From Isoetes taiwanensis (taxonomy: Eukaryota > Streptophyta > Lycopodiopsida > Isoetales > Isoetaceae): a stretch of 64,000 nt of DNA. The translations under genes were made by a program, and so were the position numbers. This document shows, piece after piece, positions 23,901 through 34,837 of this stretch. The DNA lies in NCBI GenBank assembly GCA_021234155.1, contig JAJEKV010000034.1:62001-126000 (forward strand). Direction: 5' to 3'. How positions within the stretch are numbered: position 1 is the stretch's first letter; each line of letters starts with the position of its first letter. The notes beneath the pieces are model-generated. The model was not told where the DNA came from. It was given only the letters and a program-made list of their open reading frames with translations, and did not search any database.

Positions 23901-24249
23901 AATATTATGTTTTGCTCTACTTTCCATATAGAAGGAAGGAAGGAAGGAAAATTTTTTAACGTCCAGATGATATTTCTGTCATGGCATTGTGTTATTAAAC
24001 TGATCCACGTGAGAAAACAAAGTAGAAATGACTGGCATGCAATTTGGCATTCATGCATGTTGTGATAAACGTTTATGTTAAGTTTCTAAATGCAGGTTTT
24101 GAACAACCCCTTTGTAAAGAGTTTTCTTTTGGAAAATAAAAGACATTATAAGACTAAAGTCATGTGACTTTTTGACCATAGTAGGATGTCCCATCTATGA
24201 CTAGCTCGGTTATTGTATGGAATGATAAGGCTACTGAGGGATTGACTGA

Positions 24250-24350
24250 TGTAGCTAGAACTGCTAGTAGGGTTGTTGCCTGAACTAGTTGTCTCCGGGG
24301 TTTTTTTTTTTTTTCCCAATGGTTTGGAATGCCCCTTTTGTAATGGTTTG

Positions 24351-24389
<39 letters not shown>

Positions 24390-24390
24390 T
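24250..24390. repeat. T-tracts with a short tandem repeat (AATGGTTTGG unit)
   Basis: CAATGGTTTGGAATGCCCCT then TTTGTAATGGTTTGGTATGA separated and followed by T-runs of 15 to 28 bases. The same arrangement is at 26147-26252. Low-complexity, with no coding value. Confidence 0.8.
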
Positions 24391-24849
24391 GCATGCTGCT
24401 TGTTGGCTTTTCTTACTCATATTTACAAGAGTGTAACTGAATTGCACCTCTGATGGAGAAAACCTTTGGACCAAACGCTTTCCTTGGGGCAATATGACAG
24501 GAACCAAATTGTTGACATGGTTTTTCTAAGGGTTGGCTTTTCTTAAAAGTTTCCACTTGTGGATGATTGGCCTTTGGATCCGATTAATCATCAATTTATG
24601 CAAGGATATATTCAATATGCAGTTTGTTTTTCTTAACCATAGGGATATCTTGGACTCCTAAATTGATCCTTAGGGGTTTATTGACATATACTTATTCTTA
24701 GGGTGTATATTGACATTTCCTACATGATGCCCTATTAGTTTTTGGATGGTAATGACTGGAATACTGATGTAAAATTGGACATTTTCTATAAGTCGTGAGC
24801 ATGAAAAAACCATTGAGGTTTTCATTCGTAGGTGAAGTTTCCCCTTCAT

Positions 24850-26040
24850 TATATTTTACTAAACTCCTTTGACACTAATTATCTGATTTGTCTCAAAATT
24901 TATGACGGGAGGCGGTTGCAATATTTGGCCGGCTTTGTTGGGCCAAATAGACCAAAAATATTTAAGTTGGGCTACTTTGAGAACCGTTTTCCCTTTCGGA
25001 ATTTTTCTTAATGGTTTTGGGCATGTAAAACTATAGTAGATAAAGGCAGGCAAAAGCATGCTTTCATTTCCCGCTCTTAATACAGTTATGGTGGATGTTT
25101 CCGATATTCTAGAGCTCAACGCAAAAAGATGGGGCGCCCATTGTGCCGAGCTATTGGCAAATACTTTTTGAAGCCAGAATGTGACACTTATCCTCAGTGA
25201 CTCCCAATTGTCATCACTGAAAAAGCATGTACCTGGCGCACCACCCTGATATATCCACCTATCTAAATTCTGAGCTAATGTGCATTTGTGCAAAGTCAAG
25301 TGACGAGTCTGTGCTTTTTCATGGGCAAATGGGATTTGTCCGGTGCTAGTAATGCATTGTCTTGATCTGTTCCAAAATGTTGACATCCCAAAGCTTATTG
25401 AGGAAGCAAGGGTCAAGGTATTGCCTCAAGTTTTTGCAGTTTTCTATATGTATTTGCATGCACCTGTGTTCCTGCACATTCTATCGGGTTAGCCACTGAG
25501 CTCGCTTTTCCTTCCAGCAGGCTTTGAGATGCTTTGGATCCATTGCCGCGATATGAGCCAGGTTGGGGAGACGAACATCATCCATATTGATAATATTCTG
25601 ATAATAGATGATTTGCCGATCAAGGGCTGCCCTCTGAAGAGGCAAAACACCTATCTCATACAGAAGAATCTGATATGGAACTGTGCATTTTACCCATAGT
25701 GCCCAAGCTACGAAGGCTTTCTGCACCTGCTCCAAGTCATTCCAGATGGCAAGTGATGCCACCAAACCCTAAACAAGTGCGACTAATGGGTCCAGTCATA
25801 CAACTCTGTGACTGTTGATCTGCACTACCAGTGCTCTCCAATCTACTGTCATGTGTAACCGGATGGAAGTGTCTCAGTACATGCTAGAGGAAAACCCCAC
25901 TGCCAAATACTTATAAGTGGGTGTTACCTCCACATCAATTTGGCAGATCTTGGCCAAATTGATGCGTATGTCAGTGGCCTGACAAAATGTGTCCAGGGCA
26001 TCTTGATGGCACCACATATCATCTGGGGTGTAAGCTAAGA
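24850..26040 (-). mobile_element. Decayed LINE relic, RT-distal part of ORF2
   Basis: Minus-strand coding debris in several frames. 25765-25481 reads MVASLAIWNDLEQVQKAFVA, then VPYQILLYEIGVLPLQRAAL, then NIINMDDVRLPNLAHIAAMD, the helical region downstream of RT in a plant LINE family. 25980-25920 resembles the preceding RT end (FCQATDIRINLAKICQID on the reverse). 25416-24859 continues with PFAHEKAQTRHLTLHKC and DDNWESLRISVTFWLQK. No catalytic YxDD remains in this copy. The same family is at 38150-39360. Confidence 0.7.
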
Positions 26041-26144
26041 GGGATAGTACACCTTATGGAATTTTTACCAAGAATTCAAATTGTATGCTATATATTCATC
26101 CAATTGTTATATAAGATTGGCATACTGTACGATTCCCAATTTTT

Positions 26145-26217
26145 TTTGCAATGGTTTGGAATTGTTTTTTTTTTTTTTTCTTCCAATGGTTTGGAATGCC
26201 CCTTTTGTAATGGTTTG

Positions 26218-26250
<33 letters not shown>

Positions 26251-26262
26251 GGGGGGGGGAGG
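26145..26262. repeat. T-tracts with AATGGTTTGG repeat, second locus, ending in a G-run
   Basis: Three AATGGTTTGG units separated by T-runs, the last T-run of about 26 followed directly by nine G. Near copy of 24250-24390. Confidence 0.8.
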
Positions 26263-26862
26263 GGGAATGTTTCCTTTTTGTTGCGGGCATCGGGACCCGA
26301 TTCATGCATTCAGCCTCAGACTTGATGTAGATGCTAGGGTCTGTGCTCGTGGGCTGCAAGAGATTGTCGTAGCCCCCATGATACCAATAGCTGCTTACAT
26401 GGTGTTCTAAAGTTGGATTCTCTGTTTCCCTATCTATTATATCAAACAGTCCTCTGCAATATAAAACCTTCCCTGTTGTAGACCACCTGCTTCATCTCAC
26501 AGTCATGACAGCGACCTCTGGACCACCTACATGTATGTGGTTTCTTTTGAGTACCCTTGTCATCATATTCTTGAGGAGGTTGGTCAGGGGCTATCGAGCA
26601 GGGGTCGCGTGGATGCAGAGGGTCGCCTTCTAGAAAGCAGTGCTATTGCGGAGTGCAGGGCTCTTTAGAAAGGCTTCAGGCTTGCTGAAACCCAGGGGAA
26701 GAAAGTGGATGGAGGAATGTTCTTAGCAATGCATGGGTGTTGCCTATGAATTGCGCCTTCATATCGCAGCAATAGGTACAAGCAGCTTGGAGGCTGACAT
26801 TGAATCCAAGAAGTGCTTCTATTTGAGATGTGTAGTTAGTCATCGTTGGTACACCTCCTGGA

Positions 26863-27464
26863 ATGTGCATATGGAAAAGGTCAGAAAAAGGAGGAAACAT
26901 TTTTGAGATGAGATGCAAAATGGTGACAATAGATGATGATGAGCACTTAGTAGCCTTTGAGGAAACTAGTGTTCCTGCAGACACCCCTTATGAGCCTTGG
27001 CCAGAATTCATTCCATTACACATATCCATGTGCTTGTGTGCTTTATTTCTTGATATGTACATATTGTTATTTTTGTAGGCGGAGTGGATGATGGGAATGG
27101 ATTAGTTCATTACGTCATCAACATAGGTAGTGATTCGGAGCCAGAACTAGCACATGATATGCATAATTGTAATGTCAATAGTGTTATTGGCAAGAAACCA
27201 GAGTGCTGTCATGTGCATGTCGATGTTGATTTGTTGTCCAAGGAGGTCGTTACAGCAATCAGGGATGTCAAGGATAGTTTGTGCAACAGTTTGCAAAGGA
27301 TGCAGGATGCCTTGGAATGCCTTGAAATGGAAGACTTGAAGATATCAGTGAGGCAAAGTCGCTCTTTTCGTGGACACATGAACTTGCTCAAGAGAGTTCT
27401 TATGCACCATGTGAATGCTTTGGATTGTATGGCAAGCAAGCACCCTAGAACTATGAAAGCATAA
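26863..27464 (+). CDS. Hypothetical protein fragment, two probable exons
   Basis: First block 26863-27030 reads KGGNIFEMRCKMVTIDDDEH then FEETSVPADTPYEPWPEFIP. A good splice acceptor (TATTTTTGTAG) at 27069-27079 opens the second block, GGVDDGNGLVHYVINIGSDS to a stop at 27464, with VDLLSKEVVTAIRDVKDSLC and a helical segment rich in Met and Cys. The matching donor is not obvious. I do not recognise the family. Its last five codons and 3' flank fall inside the 4.2-kb segmental duplication that begins at 27449. It may be a real small gene or a captured fragment. Confidence 0.4.
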
Positions 27465-27989
27465 AAGCCTATGCAGTGTGCAGTTCCGTTATGGTGTTGT
27501 AAAAATGTGATTTTATTGGCTTCTGTCACAAGTTTCAGTTATGGTCTTATAAAAATGTGGGTTTGTTTTGGTGCTTGTCCTTTCTACTTCTGTTGCGTTG
27601 GTATGTGGCAGCATCTCAAACTCATGTCCTTGTCCTCAATGTAATATGTTCACAATGAAATATTTTCTGTTATCTTTCCATGGTTATTTAGATCAGTATA
27701 ATTATTTCTAATTTCTTAAATGTGATGCTCAATGGTTGTGATTTCAATGGTCTGAATTTGTATGGCATGAATATCCAATGGTGGTGGGAAATTAAAAAAA
27801 CGCAAAAGTTGCACTATAGAATAGAATTGATTTGATTCGAAGGGGGATAATACATCTTATGGAAATTTTATTAATAGTTTAAATTGTAGGCTATATATAT
27901 TCATCCCGTTGTTATATAGGATTGGTAAAATATGGCCAAAACTGCCACAGATGAGGTCATGGGTTCAAATCTGGCCAATATCAACCTAG

Positions 27990-28022
27990 TAATAGAATAG
28001 AATAGAATAGAATAGAATAGAG
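27990..28022. repeat. (AATAG)n microsatellite
   Basis: Six to seven AATAG units in copy A; copy B has only one unit at the same place (41041), so the array expanded after duplication or shrank in B. Shorter (GAATA)n tracts are at 16892-16906 and 32838-32856. Confidence 0.9.
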
Positions 28023-28789
28023 ACCTTCAAAATCCATTGCCCCGGGGTTATGGGTTCAAGTACGACTAGTTGGTCCTGTGGTAGAGACTTTAAACCAGCT
28101 ATACATACTCGATAATCACATGCAAAACAGCTCCTAGAATATCATGTCTAGGTAGTGGATTGGCTTCCATGTGTATGTAGAATAAAGTGATGTAGAATGT
28201 ACTCATGATGTGATGATGAAATGAATGTCGTCCTTCAATAAAAAAATATATATATGGCTTATTATTTTGCACATTTGGCAAGAAAAAAATCAACCAAGGT
28301 GTTCAAGCCATTAAATTAGGCATGTATTATAATTCTCATTACAAATTCATGGATGCCTTAGAAAATGATATGTTTTATCATCTCGTATTTAACCTTTGGC
28401 AAGGAGGTAGATTTTTTGTACCATCTAGATCCAAAAGTAATCGAATTGTAATGGTGTTCCAATGCAATAAAAGCAATGATGCAATTCACAATCTATATGA
28501 AAGATAGCTTGGTAAGTTATAGGGGCTACCATATAGCATCCATCTAGGAAAGGAACGCTAAAATAGCCTAGGGCATATTTAGACAACATTCTATTCACAC
28601 CTTTCCCAATGATATACGCTAATGATATATAGAAAAGAATGGTATTTTTCTTTGATGGCGTGGGTATGGAATGTGAAGTCAACATTGGGGACTTGATATA
28701 TAGTGTCAACAATGCCTTTTCCCTCATGAATGACAAAATCCTACGAAGACACCTAAAGACAAGTGCCCTGCAAATTGTACTTTATGCTG

Positions 28790-29160
28790 GTTCTGTATAG
28801 TAACATTGCCACGTATACAAAGACTATCAAGCCAGAGATAGCCTTTGTGCACGTGGCAAGCAAGCGCGTGAGCCACAAGTGTTAGGGGAGGGTGGCCACA
28901 TAAGACGCACGTCCCTTTTTCGGACGACAAAACCCATCGGCAACTGTTTAGGGGCTCCATTATGGCTGCTCGATGGACGAAGGCGGCTCCAGTAAGAAAC
29001 CACAGTGCTGTAGTATTGCCGCTACGGTTTTTATACAGGGAGCTTGCCATGGCCACTGAGGAATCCACAAGATTATGAGAGCTTTGTACGGGTTAGAAGT
29101 TTTTCTCTTACTGTTGTGTCGTTGTTCTATGACATGATTGTTTTGCCTGTTATTTTTCAA
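28790..29160 (+). promoter_or_regulatory. Possible captured promoter and first exon with G-box
   Basis: More GC-rich than its surroundings. Contains GCCACGTATAC (28809) and GTGCACGTGGCAAG (28847), the latter a G-box core CACGTG, and GATAG between them. An ATG at 28961 reads MAARWTKAAP up to a consensus donor, CCA/GTAAGAA. An acceptor (TTTTTCAATAG) at about 29153-29163 would join a short second exon, EMLRMVSENA, with another donor GTAAGG. The layout looks like the 5' end of a gene. Both copies of the duplication keep ATG, donor and acceptor. No downstream exon is identified, so this is tentative. Confidence 0.3.
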
Positions 29161-29953
29161 TAGGAAATGCTTAGAATGGTATCTGAAAATGCAAGTAAGG
29201 AGTTCCTATATTCTCTATTCATCTACTTTATTTTTTTTGAAGGACGAAAGCCAAAAAGTTTATTAATCAGATATAAAAAGCACAAAATTCACATGTCTCA
29301 TCTAATTTCATTTTGTCTTTTAGTTTTCACCCATTGTCTTTGCATGCTACTCTTTAATTCACAATACATAATATTTGTGTTAGCTTTCTCTTCAAAAATC
29401 TTAAAAACCATATGTAGAGCAATGCTATGTATGTTGCAAATTGTAACCTCATTGTCTAACTTTGTACTATTCCATTTTGGTTACAAAATATATTTTTGTT
29501 GCTTGTTCAAAATAACGTGTACATCTCACTCCAGTAGATATGACATATCCCATGTTAAGGATCTGGACTAAAGTTTGTTCAAATTTTTTGACCTGTTAAA
29601 AGTTCTAGTAGAACCACCCAAGCATGCCACAAACAAATTGACAGTGATTAAACAAACTAGACAACTACAAATTGAAAGGATATATCATGGAGCCATATCT
29701 AGGGCTACATAAAAGATTGGACAACTACAAATTGAAATGAAATATGGAGTTATATCTAGGACTACATAAAAAATAAATATGGGAAGAATGGATGGATCTA
29801 ACTTTTGTTTCCCTTTTGCAATCCATATGCCATTGTTTTTTCCATACGTAAGATTTATATGGTTTGTTGCAACATTTCTATAAGGGTCGAATCGTAATAA
29901 AATTCTCTAAAATTATCTACTGCACTCTTCAGCACCTCCTCGCAATGGCCAAG

Positions 29954-30149
29954 CACTAGTACAAAAATAGGTAGAAATGGCACAAAAGTGACATTTATCC
30001 TCCGCCTTTTTACCGGGCATAAACGTCACTTTTGTGCCATTTGGAGAGCACAAACGTCATAAATGGCACAAAAGCGACATTTATGCCCGGTTAAAAGGCG
30101 GAGGATAAATGTCACTTTTGTGCCATTTCTACCTATTTTTGTAGTAGTG
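29954..30149. mobile_element. Fold-back CACTA-type MITE, 196 bp
   Basis: Begins CACTAGTACAAAAATAGG and ends CCTATTTTTGTAGTAGTG. It is nearly one complete hairpin: the two arms match for about 88 bases with few mismatches (GGCACAAAAGTGACATTTAT and CCGCCTTTTTACCGGGCATA in one, their complements in the other). It is flanked by AAG at 29951-29953 and 30150-30152, the 3-bp target duplication typical of CACTA/CMC elements. Copy B keeps the uninterrupted site with a single AAG at 61497-61499. Non-autonomous. Transcription through it would give a long hairpin, a potential small-RNA source. Confidence 0.93.
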
Positions 30150-30719
30150 AAGTGCAATGCTAGCCCCTAGATTCTAGAAGTCGAAGAAGTTTTTTTAGGG
30201 TTCAATCACAAAATGTGCTTGGAAAGAAGTCGGGACGAAACTACAAAAGTGCTTGAAATCACAGTTGCCACCTCGAAATGCAATCTAATTTTCGCTGATG
30301 AAAGCCTGTTATTACTACTATTATACATGATTAACACAAAAAAACAACCCATTATGAAATATTATTCATGGTTGACAATATGGACATGGATATACTGCCA
30401 TAGATTCCTTTCATTTAGTAGAGGTTATCCTGGCAGGGCACTGTAAAAACCTGCTTAAGCCACAAAATACTCACATGGCAAAGCATCCTCACATGGCTTT
30501 TCTGTACCGCACACTTCAAAGCTAAAGCCTAGGTCCTACTTAATCCTTTCCCTTTACCGGATCCATAGCCAAATAAAAGAAAAAAATACAAGTTCCTTTG
30601 TAGACAATTTTCAATTCAACCTAGTCCGAGCCATCGCCGGAGCAACACAGTATCCAGCAACAAGAAAAAGAGATCTGGACAGAAAAGCAAACAGAAAAAC
30701 AGAACCCAAATTGCAAAAA

Positions 30720-31060
30720 TTGAGTTGATCAATGTATAAGAATGTCTAGTTGCTTTTCGTTTGATCTGTGCACTTTGATATGTTTCTATCATTCTGAAGA
30801 AGAGCTACGTCAAGAGTACCTCCTCCTTCCGGTCTAATTAGTTTGTCCATTTGCATTGGCCACACCAATATATCAATGTAGACAAAACCCAGAACCGCTA
30901 TGCCCGACCACCTCAAAAACATCGGAAAATATTTGCTTGGATTGCTCACAAAATAGAAACAGGTCGCGAAAAAAAGTTTTTACAATTGTTAAATGCGTCT
31001 TTCAGCCGGAATAGAAAGAAGTACGCATATAATCATTTTGGGTGATCGACTTGCCATCCC
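30720..31060. other. Short conserved frames in the duplication, not assigned
   Basis: A minus frame at 30746-30949 reads MSNPSKYFPMFLRWSGIAVL then GFVYIDILVWPMQMDKLIRP, with a hydrophobic stretch like a membrane helix; its copy B version (62896-63099) differs by few residues. An AG acceptor (TTTTGTGAG) precedes it. It could be the last exon of a captured gene. No family recognised. Confidence 0.3.
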
Positions 31061-32045
31061 TTTATGCATTATTCGCCGGATTCTTGTCTGATTAGGAGCT
31101 CCTGCCTGGCTAATGTGAGCCAGATTCAATCTGATCAGGAGCTCCTGCCTGGTTAATGTGATATTTATGCTTCTGTTTTCACATGTAGCGACTAAGCCCT
31201 GTTCATTTGAGCTCTTCTTTGTTCAAATTGGCCTGCCATTTGGTTAGTTTAGTTACTTGTGCAAAGGGGTCTTCCAAGGTGGGTGCCCCGTCATTGGTGC
31301 GTCCCCAACGTTGGCGTCATAAAAGCAAAAAAAAAATGTGAGGTGGCCTCACATTATTGGCACAGACTGACTCCTCAATGGCCAGGGCTGCATTTACAAT
31401 GGCACACAGGTCGGGCTGAACTGGCAAACCCTATTCTTCACGATGGAGAACTCTAACCTCTACTATGGTGACACCGAATTTCAGAGTGATTAGGCAGTTG
31501 CATCTCATGGCGATCTTCCCGGCCTTGATGGCTCCTGTATTTGGCATCTTACAGACCTATGGATTCCTCAGATTTTCCTCTGATTTTGCACGAAATTTCC
31601 AGCATGAACCATTGGAGTGCATGTTTCTTTAGATTTCCCTCCAAAACTTGGAGGGCTCTTCAAAGATTTAGCGCCTCGTCTCAATTAAAGATCATATGGA
31701 TCAATGACATGGAGCCTCCTTGGCAAGATCTTGGCTGCAAATGGGATGGATCAGTGACCTGGAAGAGCCTAAAACTTTTTATTTTGTATTATTTCTCTTG
31801 TTTGCATCCTTTATTTCGTGCATTCTAATGTGTTTCTTGTGTTCATGCCAGTATAAATAAGGCTACACAGTTGAGGCAAACAAAGCTGAGGCAAAAAGAG
31901 GCACTTGTGTGAGGTGAACAAATCTTCTTTTGGAGGTAAGCTTTATGCTTAGATTAATTATATCTTTACAAAGCTAGGGCTTGAATGCATGCCATCTTCC
32001 TCTGGTAACTAGATTTAGGAAGCTGCTTTTCCAATTCTATTTAAA

Positions 32046-32841
32046 ATGAATCTTAGAGGAAACCGTCATGTTGCTTTCCCTCCAGATAGCAATCCTGAAG
32101 TTATTGTTGCTAACGATCCATCTCCTCGTCTTTCTAAAAAGAGTAGATCTGCCAGACCCATTATTTCTGCCCAAAAGAAATCTCAAGCTGGAAAAAAGCT
32201 TGTTAGAGGACATGCAAGGTGTTCATGGACTATGGACGCTTTGGAATCTGCCATAGAGTCTATAGAAGATGGTGTCTTTTCCATCAGGAAAGCAGGTGTG
32301 CACTATGGTATTCCCCAAACCACTCTTAAAAACCATCTCTATGGCAAATCCAAAAATAAATTTGGAAGTCTTCCCAAAGCTTTAACTGTTGCTGAAGAAA
32401 AATATCTTGTTGAATGGGCTTTACAACTTGTTGATGAAGGACATGCTGTTAACTTGGATATAATGAAGCAAAAGGTTGCTGAGAAGACAATCAATAGAAG
32501 TACATGCTTCAAGAATGGGTTACCTGGCAGGAAATGGTGGAAACATTTTAGAAATAGGCATCCTGAAATCTCTTTCGGGACTTCCCAATGCATTGAATTG
32601 CATAAGGGTCAAGGCAATGTCCACTTCCAACCTTGAAAATTTCTATTCCACACTTAGATCAGTTTATGATCAGCACAATTTTGATGCCTGTAAAATCTGG
32701 AACTATGATGAGCCAGGGGTCCAATCAGGTTGTAGGACCGGAATGAGAGTTATTGCAAGAAAGGGAATGAAGAATGTTACTGAACAGATGATTCAAATTT
32801 ACTGGGAAAAAGAGTTAAAGCATTGGATGATGTATATAGAA
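32046..32841 (+). pseudogene. pogo/Tigger-like transposase, truncated
   Basis: From the ATG at 32046 a basic tail is followed by a psq-type helix-turn-helix (ALESAIESIEDGVFSIRKAG then YGIPQTTLKNHLYGKSK) and a CENP-B-type helix-turn-helix (LTVAEEKYLVEWALQLVDEG and on to GRKWWKHFRNRHPEIS). The frame shifts by one base near 32575; the next frame carries NLENFYSTLRSVYDQHNFDA then IWNYDEPGVQ, the first-Asp region of the DDE nuclease of the Tc1/mariner-pogo group. After about 60 more residues the homology ends and a (GAATA)n tract follows at 32838, so most of the catalytic domain is lost. Full members of this family have about 450-550 residues; this keeps roughly 260. Confidence 0.85.
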
Positions 32842-33411
32842 TAGAATAGAATAGAAGCAAATGCATTTCTTCAAAGTATAGGATTATAAACTTGGCTGCA
32901 TTGTATTAATTTGTAATAACAAATAAGAACACCTCCTTTGAGAGGTAAGAATTTGTTTATGGTGTATAATCTGATTTCTCTTTTTCACAAATTAAATTAA
33001 CGCATATTTCCATGATTTATTACAGCTATCTTCATAATTTAGAGTTGGAATTAGCGTTGCACTGAAGTATTTGGAGTATGCTTAAACTCTAATTGAGAGA
33101 TCTTGTCCTGGTTCATAGGATGGGATCCCCCCAGTAGGTATGGTCATCTTTTCTCGATAATCTAATTTTCTGAATGCATTTTGTCAGTCCATAACCTAAT
33201 ACTGATGTTTGTTTTGCAGGTTAGGATAGTGGTCATTGGCTAAAAAGCTTGCCAATGCGGGGTTCAATTCCTCTGATCCTTAGATGCTTAGTAGCGTGTA
33301 TACTTCTTTTGCAATCATATGTTTATTTAGGTATTTAATGTAATTATAGAGCGATATAGCTATCACCATTTATGTTATTCGAATATCCATGTATTGATTA
33401 GTTTGTTGCCA

Positions 33412-33605
33412 ATATGTAGCATAATGACAGGGGTTTTTTTTTGTGTTTTTGTACGCTTTTCACAAAGGTTTTCCTAAGATTTCATGGCGTATTCGAATGG
33501 ATGTACTAATGCGTACATCTAGAGTGCACCATTTCTTAGTCCTTGATTTAGCTTTTTTTTTTTCAATGGTCCAACATCCAAGGGCTCACAACAAAAGCCC
33601 TCTTT
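33412..33605 (+). repeat. Inverted-repeat arm, partner of 37.84-38.05 kb
   Basis: Reverse complement of 37905-38050 over about 150 bp (TTTTGTACGCTTTTCACAAA, GTACATCTAGAGTGCACC), followed by a single unit of the 57-bp repeat (GGGCTCACAACAAAAGCCCT) that is present four times in the partner. Confidence 0.8.
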
Positions 33606-33777
33606 TTATTTTAGGGGCTGAACATGCAAGCCTCATGGATAGGATTTTAGGGCATTCTTGCAAAAAATTAATGTTCTTGTGATCAGAGTGGAAACAGATT
33701 TGGAGTGGAAGCGTTAGTGCTTTAATGCAGAGGATGATGCAGCCGAATGCTTGCTTCAGCAGTTTGTGCCATACTAT

Positions 33778-34660
33778 TCAAAGTTTCCATGGCATTCCGG
33801 CGCCAAAGCATTTCTTTCGAAGTTTTTTCCAAGGTATGGGTGTTACCCATTTCACTTTCCGTTTCTCAGCATCTAAACCCCAGCGTTTTCTTTTTCTTTT
33901 ACTCTGAACTCCTGTGGGTTCTATCACCACTGCACCATTTGGCAATGCCTTCAAGCGCTTATCATCTCTTCTATCAATGCCACCATTTTGCTTTTCTTGT
34001 TTTTCTTCATTATCCCAAGTTTGGCGACCAAGATTCTTGACCTTTTCATTTGTCTGTGTCGTCCCAGCATTATTTAGCTCCATATCTGCCACGTTTTCAG
34101 AACTGAACAATGCATTGAACTGTTCACGTTTATTCTGTCTTGACATCTGCTTTGATTTCCATTCTTGAGGGGCCTTGGGCATACCTGAACATTGATAATT
34201 GAAGATTTAGATCCAACATCAAAAATTGTAGAATCATTTATACAGCAAACTTTACCTTGTTAGATCGCATTTATTTACAAGATAGGGCCCATGTTTCAGC
34301 TTGTACAATTCCGGAACAATTGTGGCAAGCTCTGATATGATTAATGTTCGTAATTTAAAATCTCCTGCAGCATAGCATCTGTCCACAACATGGTAATATA
34401 GCCTATGCATTGCCAGCTCTGCAAATTTTCCTTTTAATCTGGAGCCCACAAATAGTTATGTTTCCATGAAAAAATACGAGCAAAGTATATAGCTAATATA
34501 CAACAACATACTTCTCAACGGTGCAGTATTTCAACTTGGCTGGCACAGAGCTCTTAAGAAATGCTTCCAAAACATGACTGCCACCCTTGTCCTTGGCTGT
34601 TTCAAGCACTCCATGGGGCTCTATTTGTGCAAAGCTTGTGCTGAATTGTTGAATAAATTC
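33778..34660 (-). pseudogene. 3' part of a Nop9/pumilio homolog 23-like gene, three exons, frameshifted
   Basis: Exons 34660-34512, 34438-34256 and 34184-33778 have good GT-AG borders. They read EFIQQFSTSFAQIEPHGVLE and KDKGGSHVLEAFLKSSVPAK (last PUF-type repeats), then LKGKFAELAMHRLYYHVVDR and KLKHGPYLVNKCDLTR, then a basic C-terminal tail (APQEWKSKQMSRQNKREQF, RKRKRWGLDAEKRKVKWVTP). The match to the C-terminus of plant pumilio 23 (Nop9, nucleolar pre-18S rRNA processing) is clear. One extra C just after the last splice junction (TATGCCC) throws the tail out of frame. The N-terminal repeats are absent upstream, so this is a fragment that kept its introns, meaning DNA-level capture or duplication rather than retroposition. 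Confidence 0.85.
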
Positions 34661-34699
34661 CTGAGAACAGAAAAAGATGGATTGCAAATTATTGTGGCC

Positions 34700-34780
34700 C
34701 TAATTGGTCCAGCGGCAGAGATTGGGCTGTTGCTACCTTTGTTCCAGGTTTTATTTCCTCTTGGTGATACCTCGGCTGTT
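34700..34780 (+). repeat. Short direct repeat, left copy
   Basis: AGATTGGGCTGTTGCTACCT then TTGTTCCAGGTTTTATTT (34718-34756) recurs with three changes at 35036-35074. The two copies bracket the transporter fragment. Confidence 0.7.
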
Positions 34781-34837
34781 GTATATTGTCTATCCTCCTT
34801 CAGTGAATATGTAAAAGCAGTCCAGATGCTTCAAAAT

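Larger units (their letters stand above)
27449..31628 (+). repeat. Segmental duplication, copy A (4.2 kb)
   Basis: Starts AACTATGAAAGCATAAAAGC and ends near GAGTGCATGTTTCT; aligns along its length with copy B at 40485-41113 plus 59408-63781. By eye identity is well above 90 percent, with indels. This copy lacks the gypsy element and the LINE fragment present in copy B, and has an extra MITE at 29954-30149. Both ends break off sharply. No terminal repeats were found, so the transposing unit, if any, is not evident. Confidence 0.92.

Noticed and set aside
24859-25416. A 185-codon host gene on the minus strand
   Set aside because: Its sequence order and neighbours match the LINE relic family seen at 38-39 kb.
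33228-33285. A functional tRNA gene
   Set aside because: Acceptor-like ends and a T-loop-like motif exist, but the anticodon and D arms do not pair properly.
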